Below are positions 1 through 11,211 of a stretch of DNA of 64,000 bases, one piece after another. Under the pieces are notes generated by a model that saw nothing but the letters and a program-made list of their open reading frames with translations, was not told the DNA's origin and ran no database searches. Made by a program: the position numbers and the translations under genes. The stretch's first letter is position 1, and every line of letters starts with the position of its first letter. Source of the DNA: Saxidomus purpurata (taxonomy: Eukaryota; Mollusca; Bivalvia; Venerida; Veneridae); contig JAFMSR010000018.1 of assembly GCA_022818135.1 (NCBI GenBank), positions 470,051-534,050 of the forward strand. The letters run 5' to 3'.

Positions 1-19
1 TTTTGTGTATATATAGAAC

Positions 20-624
20 GATTTATTTATTTTGTGTTCCGGTAATATGGGGGCTGTCATACAGCAATATTTGAAATGAAACTGCAGTAATTAACCTGTC
101 TCGGTTAAAGAGAGTTGAGCGTTCCATTTGGTACAATGGACAGTTGATAAAATAGTGATATGTGCTTTCGCCGCACTCACATAAGAAACTATTTGCAGTA
201 TTTTTGGAGAAGAGGTGTTCATTTAACGAGCTTCAGTGGTTTCTTAACCTGCCGTGCAGGATTAGATATTACGTTCTCAAACATAATAATGGCATGGAAT
301 TGTATGTACTTCTGAATCAAGTCGTCTTTCGAAGATACCTATTGCTGGCGAATGTATATGTTCTAGTGGTAGTTGATTTCAGGCAGTTATTGTAGATGGT
401 AGAACATAGTTGTTTTATAGTGGAGAGTTGCAATGAAAGTTTCTTGAATCACTGGCATTTCTGAAAAAGTACACAGATTTTTGCCCGACAGTTTCAGGAA
501 CTACGGAGGAAAAGAACTTTGGAGTCAGTTGATGTTTCATTTGTAGAAAATAATGTGTTTGTGTTTTTCAGGGACTGTAAACCAGTTTTTTTGTAAAGAT
601 TATCGAAAGAGACAAGTTTGGTAG
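20..624 (-). pseudogene. LINE-A C-terminal region with CCHC zinc finger
   Basis: Beyond the SINE the LINE resumes with GATKLVSFDNLYKKTGLQSL. It continues to a SSLNEHLFSKN segment and a finger-like CECGESTYHYFINCPLYQ (about 120-210), the Cys-Cys-His-Cys pattern at the C terminus of many LINE polyproteins. The reading frame is broken by a TGA where Cys is usual in the RLRN-C-SSLN segment and by stops near 480. The reverse-complement stop near 24-27 followed by AT-rich sequence suggests the 3' UTR begins at the window edge. Confidence 0.75.
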
Positions 625-632
625 CACCTGTA

Positions 633-982
633 TGCGTGCGTGCGTGCGTGCGTGCGTGCGTATATGTATGTACCAAGGATAACACAATAAAGAGCAAGCT
701 CTTATTTCCATTGTGGTCGTTTATTTTAGACACAGAAGCAGATACAAGAGAATCCGGGTACAAGACCCTAGCTCTTTTCCGAATAGACCCCTTGGTTCTT
801 TTCTACGTGTCCGGCGTATAGCACCGATAACCGCGAGACTACCTCTGGGTTTCTAACCAGTTCATCTCAGATAGGTGGGAAACACTGAAAAGCGTTTCTG
901 AAATATCCAGTGCCCCGGCCGAGAATCGAACAGGGGACCTCCGGATTGGTAGTCCAGAGCGTTACCCACTCGGCCACCACAC
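633..982 (-). mobile_element. tRNA-derived SINE with 8-bp target-site duplication
   Basis: Read on the minus strand, the element starts with a tRNA-like head carrying an A box (TGGCCGAGTGGG) and a B box (GTTCGATTC). A conserved central body follows, then a 3' part that shares about 45 bases with the LINE insertion at 2091-2797, and the element ends in a (GTGC)n tail at 633-660. The identical CACCTGTA at 625-632 and 983-990 is a clean 8-bp target duplication, and removing the SINE rejoins the LINE-A frame. The head resembles a Ser/Leu-type tRNA more than other isotypes, but this is not a functional tRNA. The family may belong to a conserved invertebrate SINE superfamily; I cannot assign it without a library search. 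Confidence 0.85.
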
Positions 983-999
983 CACCTGTAATGATTCTA

Positions 1000-3500
1000 C
1001 ATGCTTCTAGTTGTACCTTTCAAATTCATCTATCTCATACTGGGTAATGTTGTCCAACACGACATCGGAATATTCTATAAGAGACCTAATAAAAGACTGA
1101 TAGATAGTTTCGAGTGACTTCCTATCAAATTTTGATAATTTCAACATATTAATTCGCTGCCATGCTTTCTCTTAAATGCTGTCTATATGTGTGGACCAAT
1201 TTTCATCATTTTAGAATAAAACTCCAAGGTGTTTGTGTGACGTCACCTCGTTTATCTGAACACCTTGCATAGTCAGAGGTTGGTGTACAGGTTTGTTATA
1301 TTTACGTGAAGTAATAAGATATTCCGTTTTTTTAGGGTTAAAGTCGACGGACCAATTTCGTGCCCACCCAGATATTTTGTTCTGATCAGTGTTAAGTGTT
1401 TCAGCTGCAGCAGTTGGGTTGTCAACAATAATATACAGACTAGTGTCATCAGCAAATAGTTTGATAGTAGAGTTTGTATTAAGTACTATGTCATTTATAA
1501 AGACTAGAAAGAGAAGAGGACCTAGAATAGAACCTTGTGGGACACCAGCAGAAATAAGGACATTGTCAGAAGAACCTGCAGGAAGAATTACTTTCTGTTT
1601 TCTTTTAAATAGATAGAGTTCAGAAACCAATTAACTAGATTTCCAGATACACCAGTAGATTCGAGTTTGAAGAGAAGTCCTTTATGCCACACGCGGTCAA
1701 ACGCTTTTGATATGTCACAAAAGACAGCACAAACTTCTTTTCCTTCATCTAACGCTTGACAGAAAGTATTGTATATTGAAACAAGTTGAATTGTTGTTGA
1801 GTCATTAGGAATAAAACCAAATTGAAGAAATGATATGATGTTGTTTTCGGTGAAAAAATTGAAAACGTTTGTGTATATTTTTTTCTAATGCCTTGCTGGG
1901 TTATTTTTCGGATTGATATCGGTCTGTAATTTGTAACTAACTTGGGGTCATTTTTCTTAATTACAGCCCATACATGCGCTAACTTCCATTGTGATGGGAC
2001 CTTACCACAGCTGATAGATCTGTTTAAAAAAATTCTGAGTGGTATTGCTTATTCTTGCGAAAGTTCGTTCAGGATTGTGTTTTTAATGTTCGTTTTGTGT
2101 TGAATTTACATCCAATGTCGCACATAGGAATTGAGCATTTTTCACGTCTGAACTGGTTACCAGTTTCAAGTAGAGTTAATCAGATAACTCTCTGTCATGT
2201 TTATAAAATTAATTCTAATGTTGCCCCTTCATATTTAAGTGAACACTTTACCCCTATCAATACTGTTCATGATTATCCCACAAGGTTTAGAGCAAAGGCA
2301 TATCCCTTCTTTGATGGTACAGGTTTTTCCTGTCAGATAGTAAGAAATATGCTCTCCCAGTGGTCAAACGTTTTGGAAAAAATCATTTGCATACAACGGT
2401 TGTTGTCTATGGAACAGTCTGCCACAAAATGTGAGGGATGCAACGACCATGTATTCATTTAAATGTAAGGTTAAGGAACATTTTTAAGCTTAATTTGACT
2501 TTTTTTAATGTCATTCAATCAGGATTTTTATACAAACTTCTCTGAAAGCATTTTGCTGTGATTTTTTACTGTGATAAATTGTATCTTCCTATGTCATACA
2601 ATACTATATCTTAAGGACCACAATGGAAATAAGAGTTTGTTTTAGCTCTTTTTTGTGTTATCCTTAACATATAATGTTGATTGACATGGCTATATTAATT
2701 CATACATGTGTGTTTATTGTTTTATTGTATGTTTTAATTATAAGTTGCCATGTAAATTGTACATTTTATGTTGAAATAAATCTATCTAAATCTATCTGTT
2801 GTCTTGTCCTGCTGGTTTACCTTATGCGAGTGTTATAAGTGTTGTTGTTACTTCGTTCACTGTTATGTTGATTGGGTCTAGTTTTGGATGGTTATGGTTT
2901 ATTTGTCTATGTGACAGTGTTTTGTTATTGTCGTAAGGTTGCGTTTATGATCGAAATAATTGTTGAGAAGATAAGCCTTGTCAATGTCTAATGTAAATGG
3001 AGTAACGTTATCATTCAGAATATGTGAAGTTTTATTTGTAGTCGGTGATATAAATTGTTTAATTATGTTCCATTAGTCAGGTGTTTTAATGTTTTCATTT
3101 GTAATTTGTCTGATAGTTGTTTGTGCTAAGTGTGTTTTTTGCGTTTCATAATAAATGGGTAGTTATGTTTCTTATTTGTGTTCCAGTGATTTTCTTTTGT
3201 GTTCTTTTGGTTTTGTCATATGCTCTCTTTCCCTTTCTAATTTGTTTTCGTAATCCATTATGTATCCATGAAGGATCTGATTTTCTGATGGTAAAAATTT
3301 TGTTTGGAATATGTTTTTGCGATATTGATATTATTTTGTCAGTGATTTTGCTTGCATATGCATCGATATTATCATCAATTGAGGCGTCCTAGTTAGCAGA
3401 AGCTGCTTCTTGCCTTAGGCTTACACAGTCTACCTTGTCAAATTTCCACACCTTGCACCTGTATGGTTTCAAACAATTAAGACAACAGAATACAGAACAG
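1000..3500 (-). pseudogene. LINE-A linker and reverse transcriptase, split by a nested insertion
   Basis: After the endonuclease the minus strand continues through 3500-2798 with a Cys-rich linker and reaches GKPAGQDN just before the insertion at 2091-2797. It resumes with ILNELSQE, then VPSQWKLAHV and TNYRPISI, the RT N-terminal blocks. An ISKAFDRVWHKGLL block (RT motif A) lies near 1700. The intact ORF 1630-1211 carries VPQGSILGPLLF (motif B) and FADDTSLY (motif C, with the catalytic DD). The thumb follows (HKHLGVLF and a RSLIEYSDVV-type segment) down to about 1000. Stops and frameshifts occur between 2000 and 1640 and again after 1211. The catalytic FADD is still present, but the frame is broken. 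Confidence 0.85.
2091..2797 (+). mobile_element. 5'-truncated LINE 3' end inserted into LINE-A
   Basis: This plus-strand segment encodes the last RT-associated block of a LINE: RLNWLPVSSRVNQITL, a YKINSNVAPSYLSEHF stretch, then, after a frameshift near 2400, LWNSLPQNVRDATTMYSF. A 3' UTR of about 300 bp follows, ending in a short ATCTATCTA repeat. Flanking LINE-A sequence joins perfectly in frame if 2091-2797 and one GTT are removed (GTT at 2088-2090 and 2798-2800). It lies opposite to its host. Its 3' UTR (2617-2668) shares a block with the SINE at 633-982. Confidence 0.8.
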
Positions 3501-4276
3501 TGAAATCTAATATTTTGGTCAAGAAATGGGTCGCCTACTCTAGATGGTCGATACTACATGTAGAATTAACAAGAAAGAGGTCTATAAGGGTATGAGATGA
3601 TTCTGTATAATGAGTTTGTTCTTTTATTACCTGTGTTATTTTGTATTGTGTGGCTATATCGTTTATTTTCTTTTGTATTGAATGTCTTAGCATATCTAGG
3701 TTGAAGTCACCTGTGATGATAATAGTTTGTTTGTTTGTGTCGAAAGCAAGGCCTTTCGAGTTTTCTATATTACACAAAACCAACGAAAAAGAGTTTGGAG
3801 GACGATAGACTGAACCAAAAAGAATGTTTTATGTCCAATTCAAATGTCTACCCATATGCACTCAACTCCGTCTATTTCTAAATCATATCTCATGTTAGCT
3901 GGTTTGTGGCCTTTTACATAAGCTAGAACACCACCGTTGTTGTCACTTGATCTATCCTTCCTGAAGGGTACATCATAGTTATCAAACAGGATAGGGTCAG
4001 AATTAGTATTGTTTCCTAACCAGGTTTCACTGAATGAAATGACATTAAAGTGCTGGAGCTCACCCTGCAAGATGTTATATTTTTAAAGCTCTGAACATTA
4101 TAGTGAACAAAGAAAAGGGAGTTGTCAAAACCATCTATGATATAAGTGTTGGACATAGAAGGGACAGAGTACTGAGTATTGTTCATATCAGGACCAGGGT
4201 TTTCGTGAAAATCTCCCTCTTGCAAAAGAATCATAGCCATCCAGGCTATTAACTCAAAATTTGTAAAATGGCACAC
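3500..4276 (-). pseudogene. LINE-A N-terminal part: 2A-like motif and AP endonuclease
   Basis: The minus strand opens with a Met at 4276 and a hydrophobic leader, then GDFHENPGP at 4190-4216, which resembles the 2A ribosome-skipping motif (consensus D-x-E-x-N-P-G-P). Next come HYNVQSFKN and FSETWLG, typical of the start of an AP-type endonuclease. GGVLAYV follows, then GDFNLD and TLIDLFLVNS, the late endonuclease motifs with the Asp and Asn expected in the fold. The domain is spread over at least two frames (4276-4016, 4070-3840, 3783-3535), so it has frameshifts. The GDFH position deviates from the 2A consensus (H where E is usual). Confidence 0.8.
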
Positions 4277-4300
4277 AACCTTTGTCTCATCTGAAAGGAT

Positions 4301-4784
4301 GTAAAAAGTCCTATTCTCAACCTATATACGGCTATCTCTACATACATAATGTAATACCAGGGCAGAAACCATAATAGGGTGAGGGAATCCAGTGCCTGTA
4401 GTTACGTTGGCAGATAGAAATTAGGGAAGGAGAAAATACAGTTTGAAATCAAAAAGTAAGTAGGTATTAAAAGAAAATTAACGCTAGTGCGCATATTTTT
4501 AGTTTGGATGTTTGACCAGTTGTACATGCACATGATATTGTAATCGAAGCTTTGGGTTAATACATCTTCAAATTATCCATTTCCTGCTGTTCGATCAGCT
4601 GTAATCGGTTCCTTGTAATAATGCTCATTTTCTTCATCAACTGCAAACTCACCGTATAAAGTAGAATACAATCTGACAAATAAGACGAAACAAGCAAATA
4701 CATGTGTTGGAAATAGGAATAGTCTTTCAACTGCTTTTTAACTGAACATTTTATACGTTTACTTTCTTGGCTTTTGACCTTAAG
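4301..4784. other. AT-rich spacer, no supported gene
   Basis: This is sequence between LINE-A and the foldback element. It may include the LINE-A 5' UTR. I see no coding signature, tRNA or repeat unit here. Confidence 0.5.
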
Positions 4785-7249
4785 GTAGTTCGCGCTTTTC
4801 CTCGGCCAAAATAACATTTCATCACATTGACCTGAAATTTGGAGGGATTGCACCTAAAGTAACGACCGTTTAGGAATATCATCTTTATTACATTTTGATG
4901 TCGGCTACCTAGCAAGAAAATTACGTAAAAACGCCACCTAGCGACAAAGGCTATGTGAATGCTGTATCGTGCGTTTTTCTTTATAACTCCGCTCCGAGGT
5001 ATCGTAAACTTAAAATTCCAAAGGTGCTGTTTAGGTGTTATTCTCTCTCGATTGTTATATTTCAATGTGTTAAACTTACTTGTTTGTACATTACGCTGGT
5101 AGACAAACGACGTCCAAATGTCACCAAGCGGACGTTTTACGACGTACAAATGTACGCATAAATGTGAATTTAGTCAATACGCCCTTGTTGAAGTCTTTAA
5201 AATAATAACAATGTATCCAACGAGCATTTATCTGCAAAGTTAGCAAAAATAATTATACCCTTTCGATTTACTTTTTCAGTATAAGTGTGTCTTTTATGTC
5301 ACTGTACTCCGTAAAATGAAATGTTCTGAAGTCGAAATGTCCTTAGGTCGTATTTGACATTTAGATTTTGTCATATTATGGATAAAGTAACGGCGGAAGT
5401 GTTTCAAAATTTATCAAAATTTTCTTCGAAGATTTATCCATACACTTGACGAAAAATAGATCATGCCGCTTCCATTTATTGTTTTTGGTATGATACATTT
5501 ATTGATTCGTTCGCCTAGCGTATGTAAGCATAACGTCGATATTAAAGCAAGAAATAATACGTCGAAATATAATTATGTTTCATGCTTAAATAACATGTAT
5601 GATTTTTTATTACTTCCAAATAAAAATTGCTGCCATGAATTTGTTGAAAAAAAGAAAATGAAGACAAATTGGAATGAAATATCGCGGTAAACAGCGATTA
5701 TTGTTCGTTTTTTTGTTGTTTTTTGGCGGGGGGGGGGGTTAATGCCCGTTTCAACCGTATTTTCAGTTTTAATTACAGCTAACATCGCTCCTTGGGAGGA
5801 CCTTTGCTTCTATATAAAACCGTGGTCCGATGAATGGATGCTGTACATCGAGCATGTTAAAGCACCAAGGGTGTCTCTACAACGCGAAAAATTATACGCG
5901 GTACTGTATTGCAATACGTTTTGCATTATATTGAGGGTGAATAGCTCTTACAAAATACACAAGTATTCAAACCTGGTTATAATATGGTAATAAAGAAATT
6001 AATCATTACTTGTGCAAAAGAGTTTTGAGATCGAATAATAAACTGCCTGTTATTTCTAAGTTCCTGACAAACATGTCACAAAAGATATCTAATTACAATT
6101 GGGAACAATATTGACAAATGGCCGGCTAGCTCAGTCGGGAGAGCATTATGCTTAACAACTTTACAAGGAAAGGTACATGGGTTCGAATTCCGTTCAAGGC
6201 TCTTTTTTTCTCTTTCGAACAATTGCTGTTATATACTTAACATTGCGCCGACTATCTGTTTTAAAGGTACATGTAGTTCTCGTTTTCCTATAATCTTCGT
6301 TAAGCATCAAAAGTATTGTATTATAACAACGAACATAAGGTTGCTGTATTCAAACCAGCATAATAACACTGGAAATGAACTGCTTGGTACTAGTGAGGAA
6401 AATGGATACATTGAATGTTTAAGTCCATCTGTTTTACCTGTCTGTTTGCCAAATACATGTACATTGGTAAAATCCAAGGAATTATGTACGAGAAAGACTT
6501 GACTTTGATGTACAGTCACAGTATGCATTTTGCGTCGAAATATATTCATAATAAATAGGATAATTTTTAAATGGTGTTATTTCCTAATACTTGTTGAAGA
6601 CATTATGTTAAGAAAGAATTGTTTTAAAGACTTGCTATATTCATATAACTGGTGAATTTTACGTAGAAAAACGTCGAGTTTACGACGTTGTGACACAGTG
6701 CAGTGACATAATAAGCGTATCAATACTGAAAAAAGTAAGCCGAAAGGGTATCAGCATTTTTGGCTAATTTCGTAGATAAATGCTCGTTGAATCCATTGTT
6801 AATTTTTGAAAATCTTTTTCCAGAGCGTTTACTTTATTGACATAAATGCGTTAACAGTTCCGTCGACGAACACCCGACTTATGGTGTTTGAAAGTTGTTT
6901 CTACTAACAAAATGTACTCAAATTTAGTTTATTTATACTTATATTTACCAGTCGATAGAGAATATCACTCTCTCAACAGCATATTTTGAATTTCTTTTTA
7001 CAATTATTTAAAGCCGAGTTATAAAGAAAACGAACGAAGTGCACATGCTTAGACTGTGTCGCTGTGTGTCGGCACATGCATACCTCTGTGTCGCTTGGTG
7101 GCGTCTTAACATCACTTTGTTGCTAGCTAACTGACGTAAACATGTAATAAAAGTGATTCCGTACCGGCCGTTACTCCAAATGTAATCCATCCAAGTTTCA
7201 TGTCAATCTGATTAATTTTTTGATAAGCCGAGGAACAGCGCGACTCACA
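4785..7249. mobile_element. Foldback-like element with long, diverged inverted repeats
   Basis: The arm 4785-5312 is the reverse complement of 6696-7249 along most of its length. Landmarks occur in mirrored order: CCGAGGAA-AGCGCGAC at the outer ends, GTCGC-TGGTGGCG, CCGAGTTATAAAGAAAA, CATAAATGCGT, GATAAATGCTCGTTG, CTGAAAAA-GTAA and GTGACATAA. Identity is partial with small indels, so the arms are old. The 1.4-kb interior has short ORFs without recognisable domains and a tRNA-like segment at 6121-6202. No transposase is visible, so this is a non-autonomous or remnant foldback/MITE-type element. ORFs across the left arm are a by-product of the repeat. Confidence 0.7.
6121..6202 (+). other. tRNA-like sequence (A and B boxes), probably SINE head or pseudogene
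   Basis: The segment has TAGCTCAGTCGG (A box with a GCTC/GAGC D stem) and GGTTCGAATTCC (B box with a pairable T stem). The anticodon stem does not pair and the acceptor ends pair only over three bases. I therefore read it as a tRNA-derived fragment and not a working tRNA. Confidence 0.45.
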
Positions 7250-7360
7250 TAATTATACAACTCTCTTACGCAAAGTGTTTACATTGACAACCTCTGTTAT
7301 GCAGACTCTTATATACATTTACCGTCCAAGCGACCTAGTGGTTACAACATCCACCTACAA

Positions 7361-7730
7361 CAGGGTTTCCACACTCAGCCTGAAATTCCCTGATTATTTT
7401 CTTACCAAAATGCATTTTCCTTGACCAAAATACCGCATTCATTTGTAAGGCCTCTTCCTCAATTTATATCCGTCCGTTGCTCCTACATCTTTTCAAAATA
7501 AGAGTTGGGTGGCAATTTCAACGTAAAAATACCAGATACTTAAGTTAAGTTAAAATGGTCTGTAAGAATAAATATTTTGATTGTGTATTCTTTTTTTTTT
7601 TTTTTTTTGAACAGCAGTTGTACAGTTTTCTGTAGAATTCCCCGCCTTTTCCTTGACTTCTGATGAATTTAAAATTCCCCTGACCATTTACCTAAATTCC
7701 CCTAATTTTCCATAACCAGTGGCCACACTG
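7361..7730. mobile_element. hAT-like MITE
   Basis: A 370-bp segment has termini of hAT type: CAGGGTTTCCACACT on the left and, as reverse complement, CAGTGTGGCCACTGG on the right. The interior is low in complexity (repeated AATTCCC..TGA phrases and a T run at about 7591-7608) with no ORF. An 8-bp target duplication is not visible. To its left, 7323-7360 has a tRNA A-box-like string, so it may sit in an older SINE. Confidence 0.5.
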
Positions 7731-8781
7731 TCGAAGGTTGGAGCTGGTGAGCCGCCAGCTTTTTAATCAAGAATGCCTTGGTGATTGGTGCCCGGCATAA
7801 ATGTATAGTGTGTTTAACTTATGAGGTGTCATAAGTCAGAATAAGTGACCAATAGGGGTAACACACCGTCGTACACACCGTTCTGTCCTGGATTGTGAAG
7901 AGCTTGTCTGACTTTGAAAAGTTAAATCTAAGTGTTTTATCGCGTTATACACGTACTTCAGTTTATGTTAAAAAAGCAAGATATTTGAAGATTCATTGTA
8001 ATAATGATTCAGCTACGTTATCTTAGGAACGTTATATTACTGATATAAGCTAAAATTGAACAGTAATTTATTATGTCATCATTTTTTACGTTGCCTAGTA
8101 ATTTATATTGTATATTTTATAATTATTTACCATGATAATCTAACAGTGAAACCGGTTGGCAAAAAAACACCTAAAACATCTATATGATTTCGTCCATTAT
8201 ATATTCATATGCATATATATAAAGTGAAAATATATTAATTTTATATTTGTATTTGCCCACCCGTTTCACTTTAGCATCATCTGGGCAAATATAGCATACA
8301 AATTCAATTACTAAGCAATGAATATGTCATGTAATTTACACATGTACATATGTGTACACACGTCAGAAATGATGACTTCATCAATTATTGTTAAATTTTG
8401 GCTTAAAAGGGGCAATGAAATAGCGTTCTTTAAGTAACCAAGCTTTTCTGATATAATGGTTATAAGAACGTAACTGTAATAACAACTGATACCTGTTCTA
8501 CAACCACTGACTCTAAACAGTACTTAGAGTTTAAGACCTGCCACCCTAAAAATACAGAAACAAACATTTCATTTTCATAAGCACGTAGACTTATACAATT
8601 GTTACAGAAAAAAGGTCCTTGTCAACGAGATTAAGAGAGCTTGCAAATATTCTTATCAGGTGTTGGGTTAAAGCAGGAATAAATAAAGCAATTAAAATAC
8701 CCATAAATACTCTATCAAGTACCTTAGAAGCTTCATACCTTTTATTTCAACACATAATCCAAAAAACAGAGAATTAATCGG
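7731..8781. other. Non-coding spacer with one half of a degenerate direct repeat
   Basis: No gene is seen. The stretch about 8010-8170 resembles 9150-9310: both contain CTTA-GAACGTTAT, TACGTTGC-TAG and GAAAC-GGTTGGCA in the same order. This suggests two old copies of one dispersed repeat. Confidence 0.4.
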
Positions 8782-8876
8782 AAAAAAACAAAAATAATAT
8801 CAAACAGGGAATGCCACGTACCAAAAACGCAGCCTCCCCAAAACGAGCCCCACAGCACCCAGAAGTGCACACCACC

Positions 8877-8909
<33 letters not shown>

Positions 8910-8934
8910 CACACACACACAATCATGTACACTT
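8782..8934 (-). mobile_element. Truncated LINE-T copy (3' end only)
   Basis: On the minus strand this is a (GT)n tract, then GTGCACTTCTGGGTGCTGTG, GGTACGTGGCATTCCCTG and a GATATTATTTTTG tail. The same order ends the 1150-bp copy at 60197-61346. The 5' truncation falls inside the microsatellite. Confidence 0.8.
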
Positions 8935-10670
8935 ATATATTGAATACTTATATATTATCTGGAAACTTTTAATGACGAAAATACAATGAAAAGAAAAAAT
9001 GAATAATACTAAAATTATGAACAGCAAAAGAGCAACAAATAAGAGATTCGTTAACAATACGATTGCCTTTGAGTGATCATGTAAATCGTTGAGCAAAATA
9101 GGACCCTATATATTCAATATTTTCTTACTAGAAATTTCATGGTGACAATTTTTCAGCTTGGCTATCTTAAGAACGTTATTTTTGAGCCATTATGATGTCC
9201 TCATTCTGATGTGTTTATAACTTTAACGTTACGTTGCTTAGAATTTTTTGTGTATGCTGTATTTTCCCTGAGGATGTCAAAATGAAATGAAACTGGTTGG
9301 CAATTACAATGTCATTTGTTTAAATTGTGTTTATAATACTTATTCCGGCATATCGTTTTAACATTTTTTCATATACATATGGACACCGTCATGGAATAAC
9401 CTGTCTTAATGACATCGATGACGTTATCGGGAAACCCGCTATGAAATGACGTCACGATTTTTGGAAAAACCAGGAAGCGGAAATTTACACGTGTTTACAT
9501 TTTGCAGTGATAACGGTCATAATTTGAATGTTGTGTACATCAAACGATGGATTGGGAAGTAGAAGTAAGTGTTTAACTGTTTTTCTATTAAATAATACTC
9601 TTGCCGTGAATACATCGTGTATAAAGTAGAGATCTATGTAAAATGCATCGGTGTGGTATACTCGGGTCATGGATGTTTACGAGTTTTAACCTGTATGTCA
9701 TTTCATCGCCACATATCTCAAAAGGAGACGATTGCTAATTCACTTTTAGCTGATTCAAGAACATTAATGATATCATACCTTATTTACGCAAACTCTGCAT
9801 TGAAAGTAAATAAGGCTAAATTTACCCCACCCGCCACTATATACAGCAGACAATGTCAATGTGACATGACCTTCAATCGTCAAAGATCGAACAAGAAGTT
9901 CTGTAGTGTATGATTGTTTCTATTCACTTGGTAAACATTGAAACATTTTTTAACTTGTAAACGAACAAAAAAATATGTTCGAATTGCGGGTTACCCTGTT
10001 AATTTATGTCTCGTAGATAATTGGTAATTAATTGTACTGGTGGCTCGGCCTCCGTGGCACAATCAGCTACGATGTAGGCCGTAAACCTTTTCTTCAAGGG
10101 GGTTGTTGGTTCGAGACCTGGTAGGGTCTTTTGTATTCTTTTTTTGTGTTGCGCAAACTATTCCTCATGATTGTGTTTTTAGTGGACTTTAAAGTCTAAT
10201 GGCCCGAACAAAATAAATCCATGTTATAGCTCATAAAATATGATTTAGAAGTACAATGTAGTTAATAAAATTATATTGAATGTTGGCGCATAACATAGGC
10301 CTAAAATGGGTCCTAGGACACAGACACTAGTAATTGAGAGGGTTTTTCACTGAAATAATTCGCCGAATTCAATCAAATTTTGTTGGTAGATAAATCAAAA
10401 GTTCAAGTCAATAGATACAAAGTAACACAGGTTAACCAAATAACCATTTATTTCGGGCATGTAAGATTTTCATTTTCTCTGATATTTTCAGCTAAATTTT
10501 ATAAAACAAATGTTCACGACATTGACTACAGTGTGATAATTTCTTTCGAAAATATAGCTTAAAAACTCATAAAAATGATTTTGTTTGCTTTTAAGAAATT
10601 ATCGTTTTGCATTCTATCTCCTTCATTTTGGGCCATTTTCTTAAATAGTCGCTTGTGAAAACAGTAACAG
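8935..10670. other. Non-coding spacer
   Basis: No supported gene. It contains the second half of the 8010/9150 direct repeat and a CRE-like TGACGTCA near 9447. The ORF at 9617-9913 has no recognisable domain. Confidence 0.4.
10042..10131 (+). other. tRNA-like sequence
   Basis: It contains TGGCACAATCAG-like A-box and GGTTCGAGACC B-box strings at about tRNA spacing. The acceptor stem is poor and no good anticodon stem forms. It is probably a tRNA-derived repeat fragment. Confidence 0.3.
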
Positions 10671-10705
10671 ATCGGATCACGCGCTTCCTTACCGAAATTT
10701 CATAT

Positions 10706-10910
10706 ATTTGGGTCGTGGGCGGACACGAGAATAGCCTAACTTTGGGTTTTGAGCGGACGCGAGAATAGCCTATCTTTGGTAATGAGCGGATACGACAGCT
10801 GCCGAGAACTTGTGTTAAGTTGAATACTTTGACAAACTTTGGGTCATGAGTGAATACGACAGCTGCCCAGAATCGTTGTTCAGTTGAATACTTTCACAAA
10901 CATTATGCGG
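10706..10910. repeat. Short degenerate tandem repeat
   Basis: Two levels of repetition are visible. TTTGGGT..GAGCGGAC-CGAGAATAGCCTA recurs with a period near 37 bp. A longer unit (GCGGATACGACAGCTGCC..GTTGAATACTTTGACAAAC) then repeats twice, about 65-70 bp apart. Confidence 0.6.
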
Positions 10911-11211
10911 GCACCTGTTGAACCAGAATAAGGCGATTGTTGATTACAGTTATGTCGAATGTATTATTGTACAGTCAATTTGCTGTCACTCGAAGTGCCA
11001 ATTTAAGGGACTGTAATATAATTTCGACCGACCGCATCTTCGAGTAAACGCATCAGATATTATCTAGAATAGTTCACTGACACCGGACGTTGTCGTAATT
11101 AGAAGCAAATCGTTAAATAAAATGAATTAAAAAAAGTATTCTTTTATTTACGTTATTACGAAACAAGTACAATATATACATAAATTAAATATGCACCATG
11201 AATAAGGAACC

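Larger units (their letters stand above)
1..4300 (-). mobile_element. Decayed non-LTR retrotransposon (LINE-A), near full length, with nested insertions
   Basis: Read on the minus strand from about 4300 to 1, this stretch gives one LINE polyprotein in the usual order: short leader with a 2A-like motif, AP-type endonuclease, linker, reverse transcriptase, and a C-terminal CCHC-type zinc finger. The stop lies near the window edge, so the true 3' end may lie just outside. Frameshifts and stops break the frame throughout, so this copy is dead. Two later insertions split it: a plus-strand LINE 3' end at 2091-2797 and a SINE at 633-982. Removing both restores the LINE sequence in register, which supports the nesting. 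The clade (CR1/Jockey-like) is inferred from domain order only. Confidence 0.85.

Noticed and set aside
4751..5149. 132-codon minus-strand frame
   Set aside because: It lies across the left arm of the foldback; the right arm does not keep the frame and no domain is seen.
6121..6202. Functional tRNA gene
   Set aside because: A and B boxes exist but acceptor and anticodon stems do not pair; the same holds for 10042-10131 and 21063-21145.
9440..9455. CRE-like TGACGTCA as a promoter
   Set aside because: No gene or transcription start is evident nearby; an isolated 8-mer is expected by chance in 64 kb.
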